From positions 1-5,537 of the forward strand of contig DNLO01000226.1 in assembly GCA_003488445.1 (NCBI GenBank): a stretch of 5,537 nt of DNA, written 5' to 3'. Below, piece by piece: positions 1 through 5,537 of the stretch (position 1 is the stretch's first letter; each line of letters begins with the position of its first letter). The translations under genes were made by a program, and so were the position numbers. The notes under the pieces were generated by a model, which saw only the letters and a program-made list of their open reading frames with translations, searched no databases and had not been told where the DNA came from. Source of the DNA: Lachnospiraceae bacterium. Its GTDB lineage: Bacteria > Bacillota > Clostridia > Lachnospirales > Lachnospiraceae.

Positions 1-347
1 TCCTCGTTATGCACATAGGAATTCACCACATCCTTGTAGTTCAGGATGGCGGAGTTCATGTTCCTTACATTCTCTCTCTGCTTCCTGTACAGGATATAGG
101 CCTTGGCTACTTCCGTGAAGCCCGCCTGATTCAGCACCTTCTCCACGGAGTCCTGTATGTCCTCCACTCCTATGGCATCGTTTACGATCTTGTCTTCAAA
201 GTCTGCCGTGACCCTCAGTGCCAGCAGATCGATGATGTCACTGTTGTACTGCTTCTCGCATGCCACGAAAGCCTTTATTATCGCATCATTGATCTTCGAG
301 ATATCGAAGTCGGTCTTCTTGCCGTCTCTTTTTAATACATAAAACAT
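1..347 (-). CDS. nrdD: Anaerobic ribonucleoside-triphosphate reductase NrdD, N-terminal part (cut by left window edge)
   Basis: This is the start of a class III (oxygen-sensitive, glycyl-radical) ribonucleotide reductase large subunit, which makes deoxyribonucleotides from ribonucleoside triphosphates in the cytoplasm without oxygen. Reading leftwards from the ATG at 347 gives 115 codons with no stop before the edge. Residues 3-91 form an ATP-cone, the allosteric nucleotide-binding domain: a VLKRDGKK beta segment (4-11), DISKIN (15-20), and the closing helix with EKVLNQAG and AYILYRKQR (69-91). The following linker (NSAILNYKDVVNSYV, 98-112) resembles clostridial NrdD rather than NrdA or NrdR; NrdR would carry a zinc ribbon before the cone. 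The catalytic barrel and the C-terminal glycyl-radical loop lie outside the window. The start is supported by a strong Shine-Dalgarno 8 bases upstream and by the cone beginning at residue 3. I saw no NrdR box just upstream. Class I or II reductases can also carry an ATP-cone, so the class rests on the linker. Confidence 0.9.
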   Translation of the reverse strand, partial: MFYVLKRDGKKTDFDISKINDAIIKAFVACEKQYNSDIIDLLALRVTADFEDKIVNDAIGVEDIQDSVEKVLNQAGFTEVAKAYILYRKQRENVRNMNSAILNYKDVVNSYVHNE

Positions 348-355
348 TCCGCTGC

Positions 356-362
356 TCACCTC
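356..362 (-). promoter_or_regulatory. Shine-Dalgarno of nrdD overlapping the upstream stop codon
   Basis: The minus strand reads GAGGTGA, 8 bases before the nrdD ATG. Its last three bases are the TGA stop of the TPR lipoprotein gene. A ribosome ending the lipoprotein would therefore sit on the nrdD initiation site, which favours translational coupling and cotranscription. It also fixes the nrdD start. Confidence 0.8.
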
Positions 363-1399
363 GTGGAAAGAAATTCGTTTTCTCTTTGTGCTTCCTGATC
401 GTCAGGATACTTCTCCATGTAGTCCTCCATCAGGTTCCTGGCCTTGGTGAAGTCCCCCATGTACTCATATGCCGCCACCTGATTGAAGCGGAGCGACTGA
501 TCCATTGCGGGGTCACCCGTCTCGAGTCCTTTGCTGAAGGCATCCAGTGCAGCCGGATAGTCCTCCAGGTTCATCAGGCACAGCCCCAGCTGGTTCAGCA
601 CCTGGGCATTGCCCGGGTCGGTCTCCAGATATTCTCTGTACAGCGATGCCGCGTAATTCATATCACCCAGCGCCTCGTAGGTCCGCCCCAGATAGAGAGA
701 TGCCTGAGAGTCGCCGCCCTCTGTCACTGCCGCCTCCAGGCTCTGCTTGGCTTTGTCGTACTCTTCCATACAGTAGTACAGCCTGCCCTTCTGGAAATAC
801 GAGAGCTTCGTATTGAGCTCCATGGCATTCTTCAGGTACCGCTGCCCGTCATCTGAAAGACCGGCTTCCGACAGTGCTTCGTATATCTGAATATACAGAT
901 CCGGATCGTCGGGCGAGATACGTATGGCCTTGTCGAAGTCGGACTTCGCATTGTCATTATCCTGAAGCGCCAGGTAGGTCCTGCCTCTCAGATAATATGC
1001 ATCGGACTCCTTCGGATACAATGCGAGTATCGCAGAGTAAGTCGCATTGGCGTCCTTCACTTTTCCCAGTCTGTATTGGGATATGGCGAGATAATAAGAT
1101 GTGTCCAGATCCATTTCACGGACATAGCCTTTATTGGATGAGAGCGACTGTACGAACTCAGTCTCCGCCGCTTCGTAGTCGGACAGTCCCATATCCGCTA
1201 TGCCTCTGGATCTGTGTACGAGCCGCATGTCCTCACCGGAGTTCTCGGCCACGTCCAGGGTCTCCAGTGCTTTGGCATATTCACCGTTCTCTATCAGGGC
1301 ATCTGCCTGATCCGTGTATTCGCGCCCGCTGCCGCAGGCGGTAATAAGCATCGCAGCCGCGAGTATTACGGCGGCCGCCTTTCTATTTGGATGCACCAT
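356..1399 (-). CDS. TPR-repeat lipoprotein of unknown function
   Basis: The product is a predicted lipoprotein of 347 residues anchored to the outer face of the membrane. Residues 1-22 form a type II signal peptide: positive start (R6, K7), an alanine-rich hydrophobic core (8-18) and a lipobox ITAC with the lipidated cysteine at C22. The rest is almost wholly tetratricopeptide repeats, about nine helix pairs at roughly 25-58, 59-92, 99-132, 133-166, 167-200, 200-232, 233-266, 267-300 and 304-337. The unit at 133-166 is the most canonical (AYYLRGRTYLALQ, then AKSDFDKAI and a proline near the end). TPRs bind proteins or peptides; no enzymatic motif is visible. The start codon overlaps the end of the cyclase gene by 17 bases, behind an AGGA. 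A GTG at 1396 has better spacing to that AGGA (6 bases rather than 3) and would shorten the protein by one residue. A start at 1495 is possible but would bury the signal peptide. The job is unknown; context suggests coexpression with the cyclase and nrdD. Confidence 0.85.
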   Translation of the reverse strand: MVHPNRKAAAVILAAAMLITACGSGREYTDQADALIENGEYAKALETLDVAENSGEDMRLVHRSRGIADMGLSDYEAAETEFVQSLSSNKGYVREMDLDTSYYLAISQYRLGKVKDANATYSAILALYPKESDAYYLRGRTYLALQDNDNAKSDFDKAIRISPDDPDLYIQIYEALSEAGLSDDGQRYLKNAMELNTKLSYFQKGRLYYCMEEYDKAKQSLEAAVTEGGDSQASLYLGRTYEALGDMNYAASLYREYLETDPGNAQVLNQLGLCLMNLEDYPAALDAFSKGLETGDPAMDQSLRFNQVAAYEYMGDFTKARNLMEDYMEKYPDDQEAQRENEFLSTR

Positions 1400-2825
1400 A
1401 TATCCTGTAGCAGTCCTTGCCTGCTTCTTTTGCCTCGTAGAGAGCACTGTCTGCGGACCTGTACAGGCTGTCATAGTCCTCTCCGTCACGCGCATAGAAA
1501 GCGATCCCTATGGAGCAGCTGATATGCACACTGTCGTTGCCGCTTTTCACATCGCTCCTTATCTTGTCGTTGAGCCGCCTTGCCCTCTCTGCCGCGACCT
1601 CCTGGGTGGTATGGCTCATGAGCACCATGAACTCATCTCCGCCCATTCTGCCAATATAGTCTGTATCCCTGAACACGTTCTGTATGCTCTCGGCTACGAA
1701 CTTTATGGTATCGTCGCCCACTCCGTGTCCGAGAGTGTCGTTTACCGATTTGAAGTTGTCCGTATCGATCATGAAAAGGGCATGGCAGTCATTAAAATCG
1801 CTCTTGCCAAGCTGTGCTGCCACGGAGAGCTGCATGGCGGTCTTGTTCATCAGCCCTGTCATGCCGTCTCTTTCGGCCTCGGTACGGAGTCTCTCCTGCT
1901 CCAGCTTCTCCTCTGTGATATCCTTCGCGGACCCCACGATCCTTATGATACGGTCGTTCTTATCGAATGACGCATAGTTCAGCCTGTACCACACGAGCCT
2001 GCCGTCACTGTCGGGCATCCTGTATTCTACCGCTCCTTTGCCCGGATTCTTCAGGGCATTGTCGAAGACAGACCTCACCACAGGAACGTCGTCTTCATGT
2101 ATGACCTCATACACATGTCCGCTCTTAAAGGCCTGCTCCACATTCTTCCAGTGCCTGATGCCCCTGTTGTCCTTCATTGATACGGACAGGGTATCCGAGT
2201 CCACATTGTAGTCATACTCGATGTTGTCTATGGCTTCCTCTATGAGCTTGAACCTCTCGGTCTCAATGTAGAGCTGCTCGTTCGTGGACTGCAGCTGATT
2301 CTGTATGGCCTTCTGCTCGGTGATATCCGTGAGTATGCAGAAGAAGGATCTCGAGCCGTCATCATGCCTGATAAGAGTCGCCCTGTGGCTGATCCACTGT
2401 ATCTCATCCACCAGGTTCAGCACCCTGTATGTCAGCTCCACCTGATCGAAGAACTGTATCTGGGCATCTACGAAATCCCTGATCCTCTTCCTGTCATCCT
2501 TCATGACAAAGAGGCTGAAGCTGTCCATATAGTGTCTCCTGAACTCAGCCTCCTCGCAGCCGAATATGTTGAGCAGTCCCTCATTGACATACAGGATCTT
2601 GCCCGTATCCGCATCATATGTCATGATGCCGCCGGGCATGTTTCTGTGCAGGATCTCCAGCTCTGTTCTGGCATCCCGCAGCTGTATGTTCAGTGCCATT
2701 ATCTGCGCTTCGAGATCGTCATCCTTTATCCGGGATGCGTCTTCCCTTTTCCCTCCCAGGTTCAGTGCCCGGCTTATAAGCTCTGCTTCTCTGTTTGTGA
2801 TATTACCCGATACCGGTTCCGACAA
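1383..2825 (-). CDS. PAS-PAS-GGDEF diguanylate cyclase, cytoplasmic
   Basis: This 480-residue protein should condense two GTP into the second messenger c-di-GMP. It has a short N-terminal segment with a probable coiled coil (36-60), a first PAS domain (about 60-170, ending DITEQK), a linker helix (170-195), a second PAS_3-like domain (about 195-306, ending DITEEK) and a GGDEF domain (about 308-478). The GGDEF domain opens with DGMTGLMN (320-327). Its MIDTDNFK (352-359) supplies the first metal ligand, D354; N362 and D371 match PleD's guanine-binding residues, and GGDEF (395-399) is intact. RDTD (386-389) lies five residues before GGDEF, so the inhibitory RxxD I-site is present and product inhibition is expected. 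No transmembrane segment or EAL domain is seen, so it should sense a cytoplasmic signal through PAS; the ligand cannot be told. The first start after an in-frame TGA upstream is a TTG at 2825 with only a weak, distant Shine-Dalgarno. It overlaps the lipoprotein gene by 17 bases. Confidence 0.93.
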   Translation of the reverse strand: MSEPVSGNITNREAELISRALNLGGKREDASRIKDDDLEAQIMALNIQLRDARTELEILHRNMPGGIMTYDADTGKILYVNEGLLNIFGCEEAEFRRHYMDSFSLFVMKDDRKRIRDFVDAQIQFFDQVELTYRVLNLVDEIQWISHRATLIRHDDGSRSFFCILTDITEQKAIQNQLQSTNEQLYIETERFKLIEEAIDNIEYDYNVDSDTLSVSMKDNRGIRHWKNVEQAFKSGHVYEVIHEDDVPVVRSVFDNALKNPGKGAVEYRMPDSDGRLVWYRLNYASFDKNDRIIRIVGSAKDITEEKLEQERLRTEAERDGMTGLMNKTAMQLSVAAQLGKSDFNDCHALFMIDTDNFKSVNDTLGHGVGDDTIKFVAESIQNVFRDTDYIGRMGGDEFMVLMSHTTQEVAAERARRLNDKIRSDVKSGNDSVHISCSIGIAFYARDGEDYDSLYRSADSALYEAKEAGKDCYRIYGASK

Positions 2826-2830
2826 TTGTC
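2821..2830. repeat. 10-base perfect palindrome across the TTG start
   Basis: GACAATTGTC is its own reverse complement and covers the proposed TTG start of the cyclase gene. The flanking bases do not extend the symmetry. About five such 10-base palindromes are expected by chance in a window this size, so its position is the only notable point; an operator role is speculative. Confidence 0.25.
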
Positions 2831-2883
2831 CAAAACGCCTTTCCGTAACGATTTTCGCTCGCTCTGTAGCTTCGCAACTCTTA
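2826..2883 (-). other. Putative 5' leader of the cyclase transcript
   Basis: If the promoter at 2884-2912 is used, transcription should begin near 2877, giving a leader of about 50 bases before the TTG start. The leader holds GAGCGAGCGAAA and GGAAAGG but no good Shine-Dalgarno at normal distance: GGAAAGG ends 12 bases before the start and a lone GGA lies 4 bases before it. A weak 5-pair hairpin (AGCGA, loop AAA, TCGTT, with one G-U pair) can form. No known riboswitch fold, including a c-di-GMP aptamer, is recognisable at this length. Confidence 0.35.
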
Positions 2884-2912
2884 ATTCTACCTGTTTTTCA
2901 CCGCAGGTGCAA
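2884..2912 (-). promoter_or_regulatory. Candidate sigma-A promoter for the cyclase-lipoprotein-nrdD unit
   Basis: On the minus strand a -35-like TTGCAC (2912-2907) is followed, after exactly 17 bases, by a -10 element TAGAAT (2889-2884). The -10 differs from TATAAT at one base; the -35 matches TTGACA only in its TTG. It lies between prfA and the cyclase gene, the only gap of any size in the window, and points towards the cyclase. An imperfect dyad, CACC-TGC-GGTG, overlaps the edge of the -35 (2899-2909). Matches of this quality do occur by chance; position and exact spacing raise the likelihood. Confidence 0.5.
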
Positions 2913-2938
2913 GTATTCCGCCCTGTATCACGCCAGTT

Positions 2939-4012
2939 TCAGCTTTCTTCGAGACGGCTCAGCTGAAGCGCACGGTCAGATTCCGTCAGTGCATCGATTA
3001 TCTCCTTCAGGTCCCCGTTCATCACATCGTCTATCCTGTACAGGGTCAGGTGTATCCTGTGGTCGGTGACCCTCCCCTGAGGGAAGTTGTATGTCCTTAT
3101 CTTCTCCGAGCGGTCTCCCGTACCTATCTGGCTTCGTCTCTCGGCCGACTCAGCATCCTGTTTCTTCTGCAGCTCAAGATCATACAGTTTGGAACGCAGC
3201 AGTGCGAACGCCTTGTTCTTGTTCTGCAGCTGTGATTTCTCCGTCTGAGAATATATGACTATCCCGGTAGGGTAATGAGTCAGCCGCACCGCAGAGTCCG
3301 TGGTGTTGACACACTGGCCTCCGTTTCCCGATGCTCTCATCACATCTATCCTGATATCCTTCTCATCTATCTCCACATCCACTTCCTCCGCTTCCGGCAT
3401 CACCGCCACCGTGGCAGTGGATGTGTGTATACGCCCTCCGGACTCGGTCTCGGGCACCCTCTGGACCCTGTGCACCCCCGACTCGTATTTCAGCACCGAG
3501 TAAGCTCCGGTCCCCTTCACCATGAAGGCTACGTTCTTCATGCCGCCGATCCCGGTCTCCTCGTATTCCATAAGCTCCACCTTCCATCCTCTGGACTCTA
3601 TGAAGTGGGTATACATGCGGTACAGATCCGAGGCGAAAAGAGCCGCCTCCTCTCCTCCTGCTCCGGGCCGTATCTCCATGATCACGTTCCTGTCATCATT
3701 CACGTCCTTTGGAAGCAGCAATATACGCAGGTTCTGTATGAGCTCCGGCTGCTTCTCCTTGGCCTCGGCCAGCTCCGCTCTCGCCAGCTCCTTCATCTCG
3801 GGGTCCGGCTCCTCATCTATCAGCTGCAGAGCCTCCTCCATGGCCTTTTCATTCTCCCTGTAGGCCTTGTACGCCTCCACCACAGGTGTGAGAGAAGCCT
3901 GCTCCTTCATGAGCTCCATGTATTTGTTGCTGTCGTTCGCCGCATCCGGCTCCGATATCCGCCTCATCAGCTCGTCGTATTTCAGTACGATGTTTTCTAC
4001 ATTTTCGAACAT
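2939..4012 (-). CDS. prfA: Peptide chain release factor 1 (RF1)
   Basis: RF1 recognises UAA and UAG stop codons in the ribosomal A site and triggers release of the finished protein. The 357 residues match the usual bacterial RF1 length. The N-terminal helical domain (about 1-105) is followed by [11 protein letters not shown] (113-123), the codon-recognition domain with the RF1-type PxT tripeptide as PET (187-189) inside [14 protein letters not shown], and the catalytic loop GNGGQC with the GGQ at 231-233. Q233 is the residue PrmC methylates. The C-terminal part carries [24 protein letters not shown] (296-319), typical of the family. PET rather than the RF2 SPF tripeptide, and no programmed frameshift, separate it from prfB. 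The start at 4012 follows GAAAGGG with 7 bases of spacing and overlaps the end of prmC by 16 bases, so coupled translation is likely. No terminator is seen after the TGA stop, so readthrough into the cyclase gene is possible. Confidence 0.97.
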   Translation of the reverse strand: MFENVENIVLKYDELMRRISEPDAANDSNKYMELMKEQASLTPVVEAYKAYRENEKAMEEALQLIDEEPDPEMKELARAELAEAKEKQPELIQNLRILLLPKDVNDDRNVIMEIRPGAGGEEAALFASDLYRMYTHFIESRGWKVELMEYEETGIGGMKNVAFMVKGTGAYSVLKYESGVHRVQRVPETESGGRIHTSTATVAVMPEAEEVDVEIDEKDIRIDVMRASGNGGQCVNTTDSAVRLTHYPTGIVIYSQTEKSQLQNKNKAFALLRSKLYDLELQKKQDAESAERRSQIGTGDRSEKIRTYNFPQGRVTDHRIHLTLYRIDDVMNGDLKEIIDALTESDRALQLSRLEES

Positions 4013-4869
4013 ATCACTACCCTTTCGTTTCCGGAATAGTCCCTGAGGATCTGTACATCCCTGAAGCCCTGTGCCTCAAGGAGCCTCCTCACGTCCTCCC
4101 CCTGATCGTACCCTATCTCCAGGAAGAGCCTGCCCCTGCGCTTCAGATGATCCCCCGCCTCTTCGGCTATGATCCTGTAATACTTCAGCCCGTCCTCATC
4201 TCCGTCCAGCGCCAGCCGCGGGTCATGGTCTTTCACTTCCTCCATCAGTGTCTCTATCACATCCGTCCTTATATAGGGAGGATTGGAGACGATATAGTCA
4301 TACTCCCCTTCGACAGCCTCGAACATATCAGATCTGACCCACCGTATCGGGTTATGTAAACCGTTCTGTTCCGATGACATTGCCCCCGGTGTGTCGAAAA
4401 CAGCTTTCTCGTTTTTCGCCGCCATCTCAAGCGCAGCCCCGGAGATATCGCATCCCGTCCCCTGTATCCCGTTCTTGTATCTCATCAGGGAGATGAGTAT
4501 GCATCCGGATCCCGTGCACACATCCAGGACGGAAGAACCGTCTTCCACTTCCTTCATCATCTCTTCCACGAGATATTCGGTATCCAGCCTGGGGATCAGC
4601 ACATTTTCATCTACATAAAACGTAAGCCCCATGAAGTCTGCCCTTCCGGTGATATGCTGTACCGGTATACGGGCACATCTTTTCTCTATGAGCAGCCTGT
4701 ATGTGTCGCTCTCCCGCTCCGTTGCCTCCTCCTCGCCTCTGACGATGAGTGCTCCGCGCCCTATCTCCGTCACATGCTCGAACAGTATACGGGCGTCGCT
4801 GTCCGCATCATCGATCCCCGCCCGGGTCAGCACATCTCTTCCTTCTTCCAGCAGTCCCCTGTAGGTCAT
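3997..4869 (-). CDS. prmC: Release factor glutamine N5-methyltransferase
   Basis: PrmC uses S-adenosylmethionine to methylate the glutamine of the GGQ loop in release factors, which improves peptide release. The 290-residue protein has the helical N-terminal substrate domain (about 1-75) with RIPVQHITG (67-75), the linker [18 protein letters not shown] (81-98), SAM motif [11 protein letters not shown] (114-123) and the catalytic NPPY (196-199), which binds the target amide. The family usually has RPETE where this protein has RLDTE. Against the E. coli enzyme, the stretch around 155-175 ([19 protein letters not shown]) looks about ten residues longer. The gene begins 9 bases after the DUF1385 stop. 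Its only Shine-Dalgarno candidate, GAGGA, is 13 bases upstream and overlaps the end of that gene, so initiation may depend on coupling. The next gene is prfA, its substrate, a common arrangement. The NPPY and PrmC-specific N-terminus make another methyltransferase unlikely. Confidence 0.95.
   Translation of the reverse strand: MTYRGLLEEGRDVLTRAGIDDADSDARILFEHVTEIGRGALIVRGEEEATERESDTYRLLIEKRCARIPVQHITGRADFMGLTFYVDENVLIPRLDTEYLVEEMMKEVEDGSSVLDVCTGSGCILISLMRYKNGIQGTGCDISGAALEMAAKNEKAVFDTPGAMSSEQNGLHNPIRWVRSDMFEAVEGEYDYIVSNPPYIRTDVIETLMEEVKDHDPRLALDGDEDGLKYYRIIAEEAGDHLKRRGRLFLEIGYDQGEDVRRLLEAQGFRDVQILRDYSGNERVVICSKM
4020..4026 (-). promoter_or_regulatory. Ribosome binding site of prfA inside prmC
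   Basis: GAAAGGG lies 7 bases before the prfA ATG, within the last codons of prmC. It supports the 4012 start and indicates that both genes are read from one transcript. Confidence 0.7.
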
Positions 4870-4878
4870 AGCCGTATA

Positions 4879-5537
4879 TCAGTCCTCACTGCCCGTATCT
4901 TCCCGGCTTCCCCCGGCGAAATTCTCCTTCAGGAACCCTTCCCAGTCGAAGACCTCGTCCACAGAGCGTATCCCCACCTTTATCATCTCATCATCAGGCT
5001 CCCTTGTAGTCAGCTTCTGCAGCCAGAGTCCGGGTCTGCTCACCAGTCTCACCACCGGGTTCTCCGATCTCCCCGCAAGACGTATGAATTCATAGGATAC
5101 CCCGGCGATAATGGGTATCAGGACGACCCTCAGGACCACCTTCAATATCCTGTCATCGGTCTGTATGAAAGCAAAGAATATGATGGATATCAGCATCACG
5201 TACAGCAGGAAGCTGGTACCGCACCTTCTGTGCTCACGGCTCGCGCGTCTCACGTTGTCCACAGTGAGCGGCAGCCCCGCTTCTATACAGTTGATGCATT
5301 TGTGCTCCGCCCCGTGGTACATGAACACCCTGCGTATATCCTCCATCCGGCTGATCAGCAGGATATAGCCTATGAAGATCAGCATCCTGATCGCGCCCTC
5401 GATCAGGGAGAGCACTATACCCTCGCCGGTGAGCGGCCTGAAGATAAGGCTTGCCAGGTACGGCAGCACCATGAAAAGACCAAGTGCCAGTATGATGGCT
5501 ACCACGGTAATGACGGTAGACAGCAGCACATCCGAGG
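4879..5537 (-). CDS. DUF1385 (YqhQ-like) multi-pass membrane protein, N-terminus cut by right window edge
   Basis: This is a DUF1385 family membrane protein of unknown function. The frame stays open to the right edge, giving 218 residues. Family members are about 300 residues and begin with a cytosolic GGQAVMEGVMMRG-type segment, which is missing, so roughly the first third is outside the window. Counting from the GTG codon at 5529, hydrophobic segments lie near 5-30, 41-60, 106-123 and 128-148. The family signature YHGAEHK (71-77) is followed by C78 and C81, then EHRRCGTSF (99-107) with H100 and C103. The C-terminal tail has RPGLWLQKLTTREPDD (165-180), also typical, then an acidic end. The conserved His and Cys residues could bind a metal, which is inference. 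The GTG at 5529 is an internal codon, not the true start. The gene sits 9 bases before prmC, a neighbourhood often kept in Clostridia, where rpmE commonly lies further upstream. Confidence 0.92.
   Translation of the reverse strand, partial: SDVLLSTVITVVAIILALGLFMVLPYLASLIFRPLTGEGIVLSLIEGAIRMLIFIGYILLISRMEDIRRVFMYHGAEHKCINCIEAGLPLTVDNVRRASREHRRCGTSFLLYVMLISIIFFAFIQTDDRILKVVLRVVLIPIIAGVSYEFIRLAGRSENPVVRLVSRPGLWLQKLTTREPDDEMIKVGIRSVDEVFDWEGFLKENFAGGSREDTGSED

Noticed and set aside
348..420. NrdR box or separate promoter just before nrdD
   Set aside because: No paired ACACWATAT-like boxes or convincing -35/-10 pair were seen in the end of the lipoprotein gene.
356..1495. Longer start for the TPR lipoprotein at 1495
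   Set aside because: It would overlap the cyclase's GGDEF domain by 113 bases and place 32 residues before a normal lipoprotein signal peptide.
2899..2909. CACC-TGC-GGTG dyad followed by A's, considered as a prfA terminator
   Set aside because: The stem is only four pairs and on the transcribed strand it is followed by A's, not a U-tract.
2826..2938. Riboswitch or small RNA between prfA and the cyclase gene
   Set aside because: At 113 bases with only weak hairpins, nothing matches a c-di-GMP or other aptamer that I can recognise.
3275..4039. Long plus-strand open frame (254 codons) opposite prfA, with similar ones at 1314-1970 and 2364-2966
   Set aside because: They lie antisense to well-recognised genes and their translations resemble no family. 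The sense genes rarely use TTA, CTA or TCA codons, which leaves few stops on the opposite strand.
4879..5529. GTG at 5529 as the true start of the DUF1385 gene
   Set aside because: The frame stays open to the window edge and about a third of the family's usual N-terminus is missing, so this is an internal valine codon.
1..5537. Over-represented TACAGG on the minus strand (about 14 by eye, few on the other strand)
   Set aside because: Most copies are in-frame TAC AGG (Tyr-Arg) codon pairs, with some ATA CAG G, so codon preference explains them rather than a Chi-like or uptake signal.

Overview
The window reads as a compact stretch of an anaerobic, probably Gram-positive, Clostridia-type chromosome (Eubacteriales/Lachnospirales-like). 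Three things suggest this: the gene order DUF1385 membrane protein - prmC - prfA, which is familiar in Clostridia; an anaerobic ribonucleotide reductase gene (nrdD); and Firmicutes-style release factor 1 sequence. Base composition is moderate to slightly GC-rich by eye, yet ATA (Ile) and AGG (Arg) codons are used freely. The genus cannot be fixed from this sequence alone.

Every gene I can support lies on the minus strand, so transcription runs from the right edge to the left edge. From right to left the layout is: (1) the C-terminal two thirds of a DUF1385 (YqhQ-like) membrane protein, cut by the right edge; (2) prmC, which methylates the GGQ glutamine of release factors; (3) prfA, encoding peptide-chain release factor 1, the substrate of PrmC, overlapping prmC by 16 bases; (4) a 113-base gap with no visible terminator and a good candidate sigma-A promoter; (5) a soluble PAS-PAS-GGDEF diguanylate cyclase that appears to start at TTG; (6) a TPR-repeat lipoprotein overlapping the cyclase gene by 17 bases; (7) the first 115 codons (ATP-cone domain) of nrdD, 8 bases after the lipoprotein gene and cut by the left edge.

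The right half is a translation-termination module: PrmC modifies RF1, and their coupled genes should be made together. The left half looks like a second unit, probably started from the promoter in the 113-base gap. It links c-di-GMP synthesis, an exported TPR protein of unknown job and anaerobic dNTP synthesis. Tight overlaps and a ribosome binding site embedded in the preceding stop codon suggest translational coupling, although any functional link between cyclase, lipoprotein and NrdD is inference.

I saw no rRNA, tRNA, CRISPR array, insertion sequence, phage gene or strong repeat. No clearly novel system is evident. The points most worth a second look are the cyclase-lipoprotein-nrdD arrangement and the promoter/leader with an atypical start codon.
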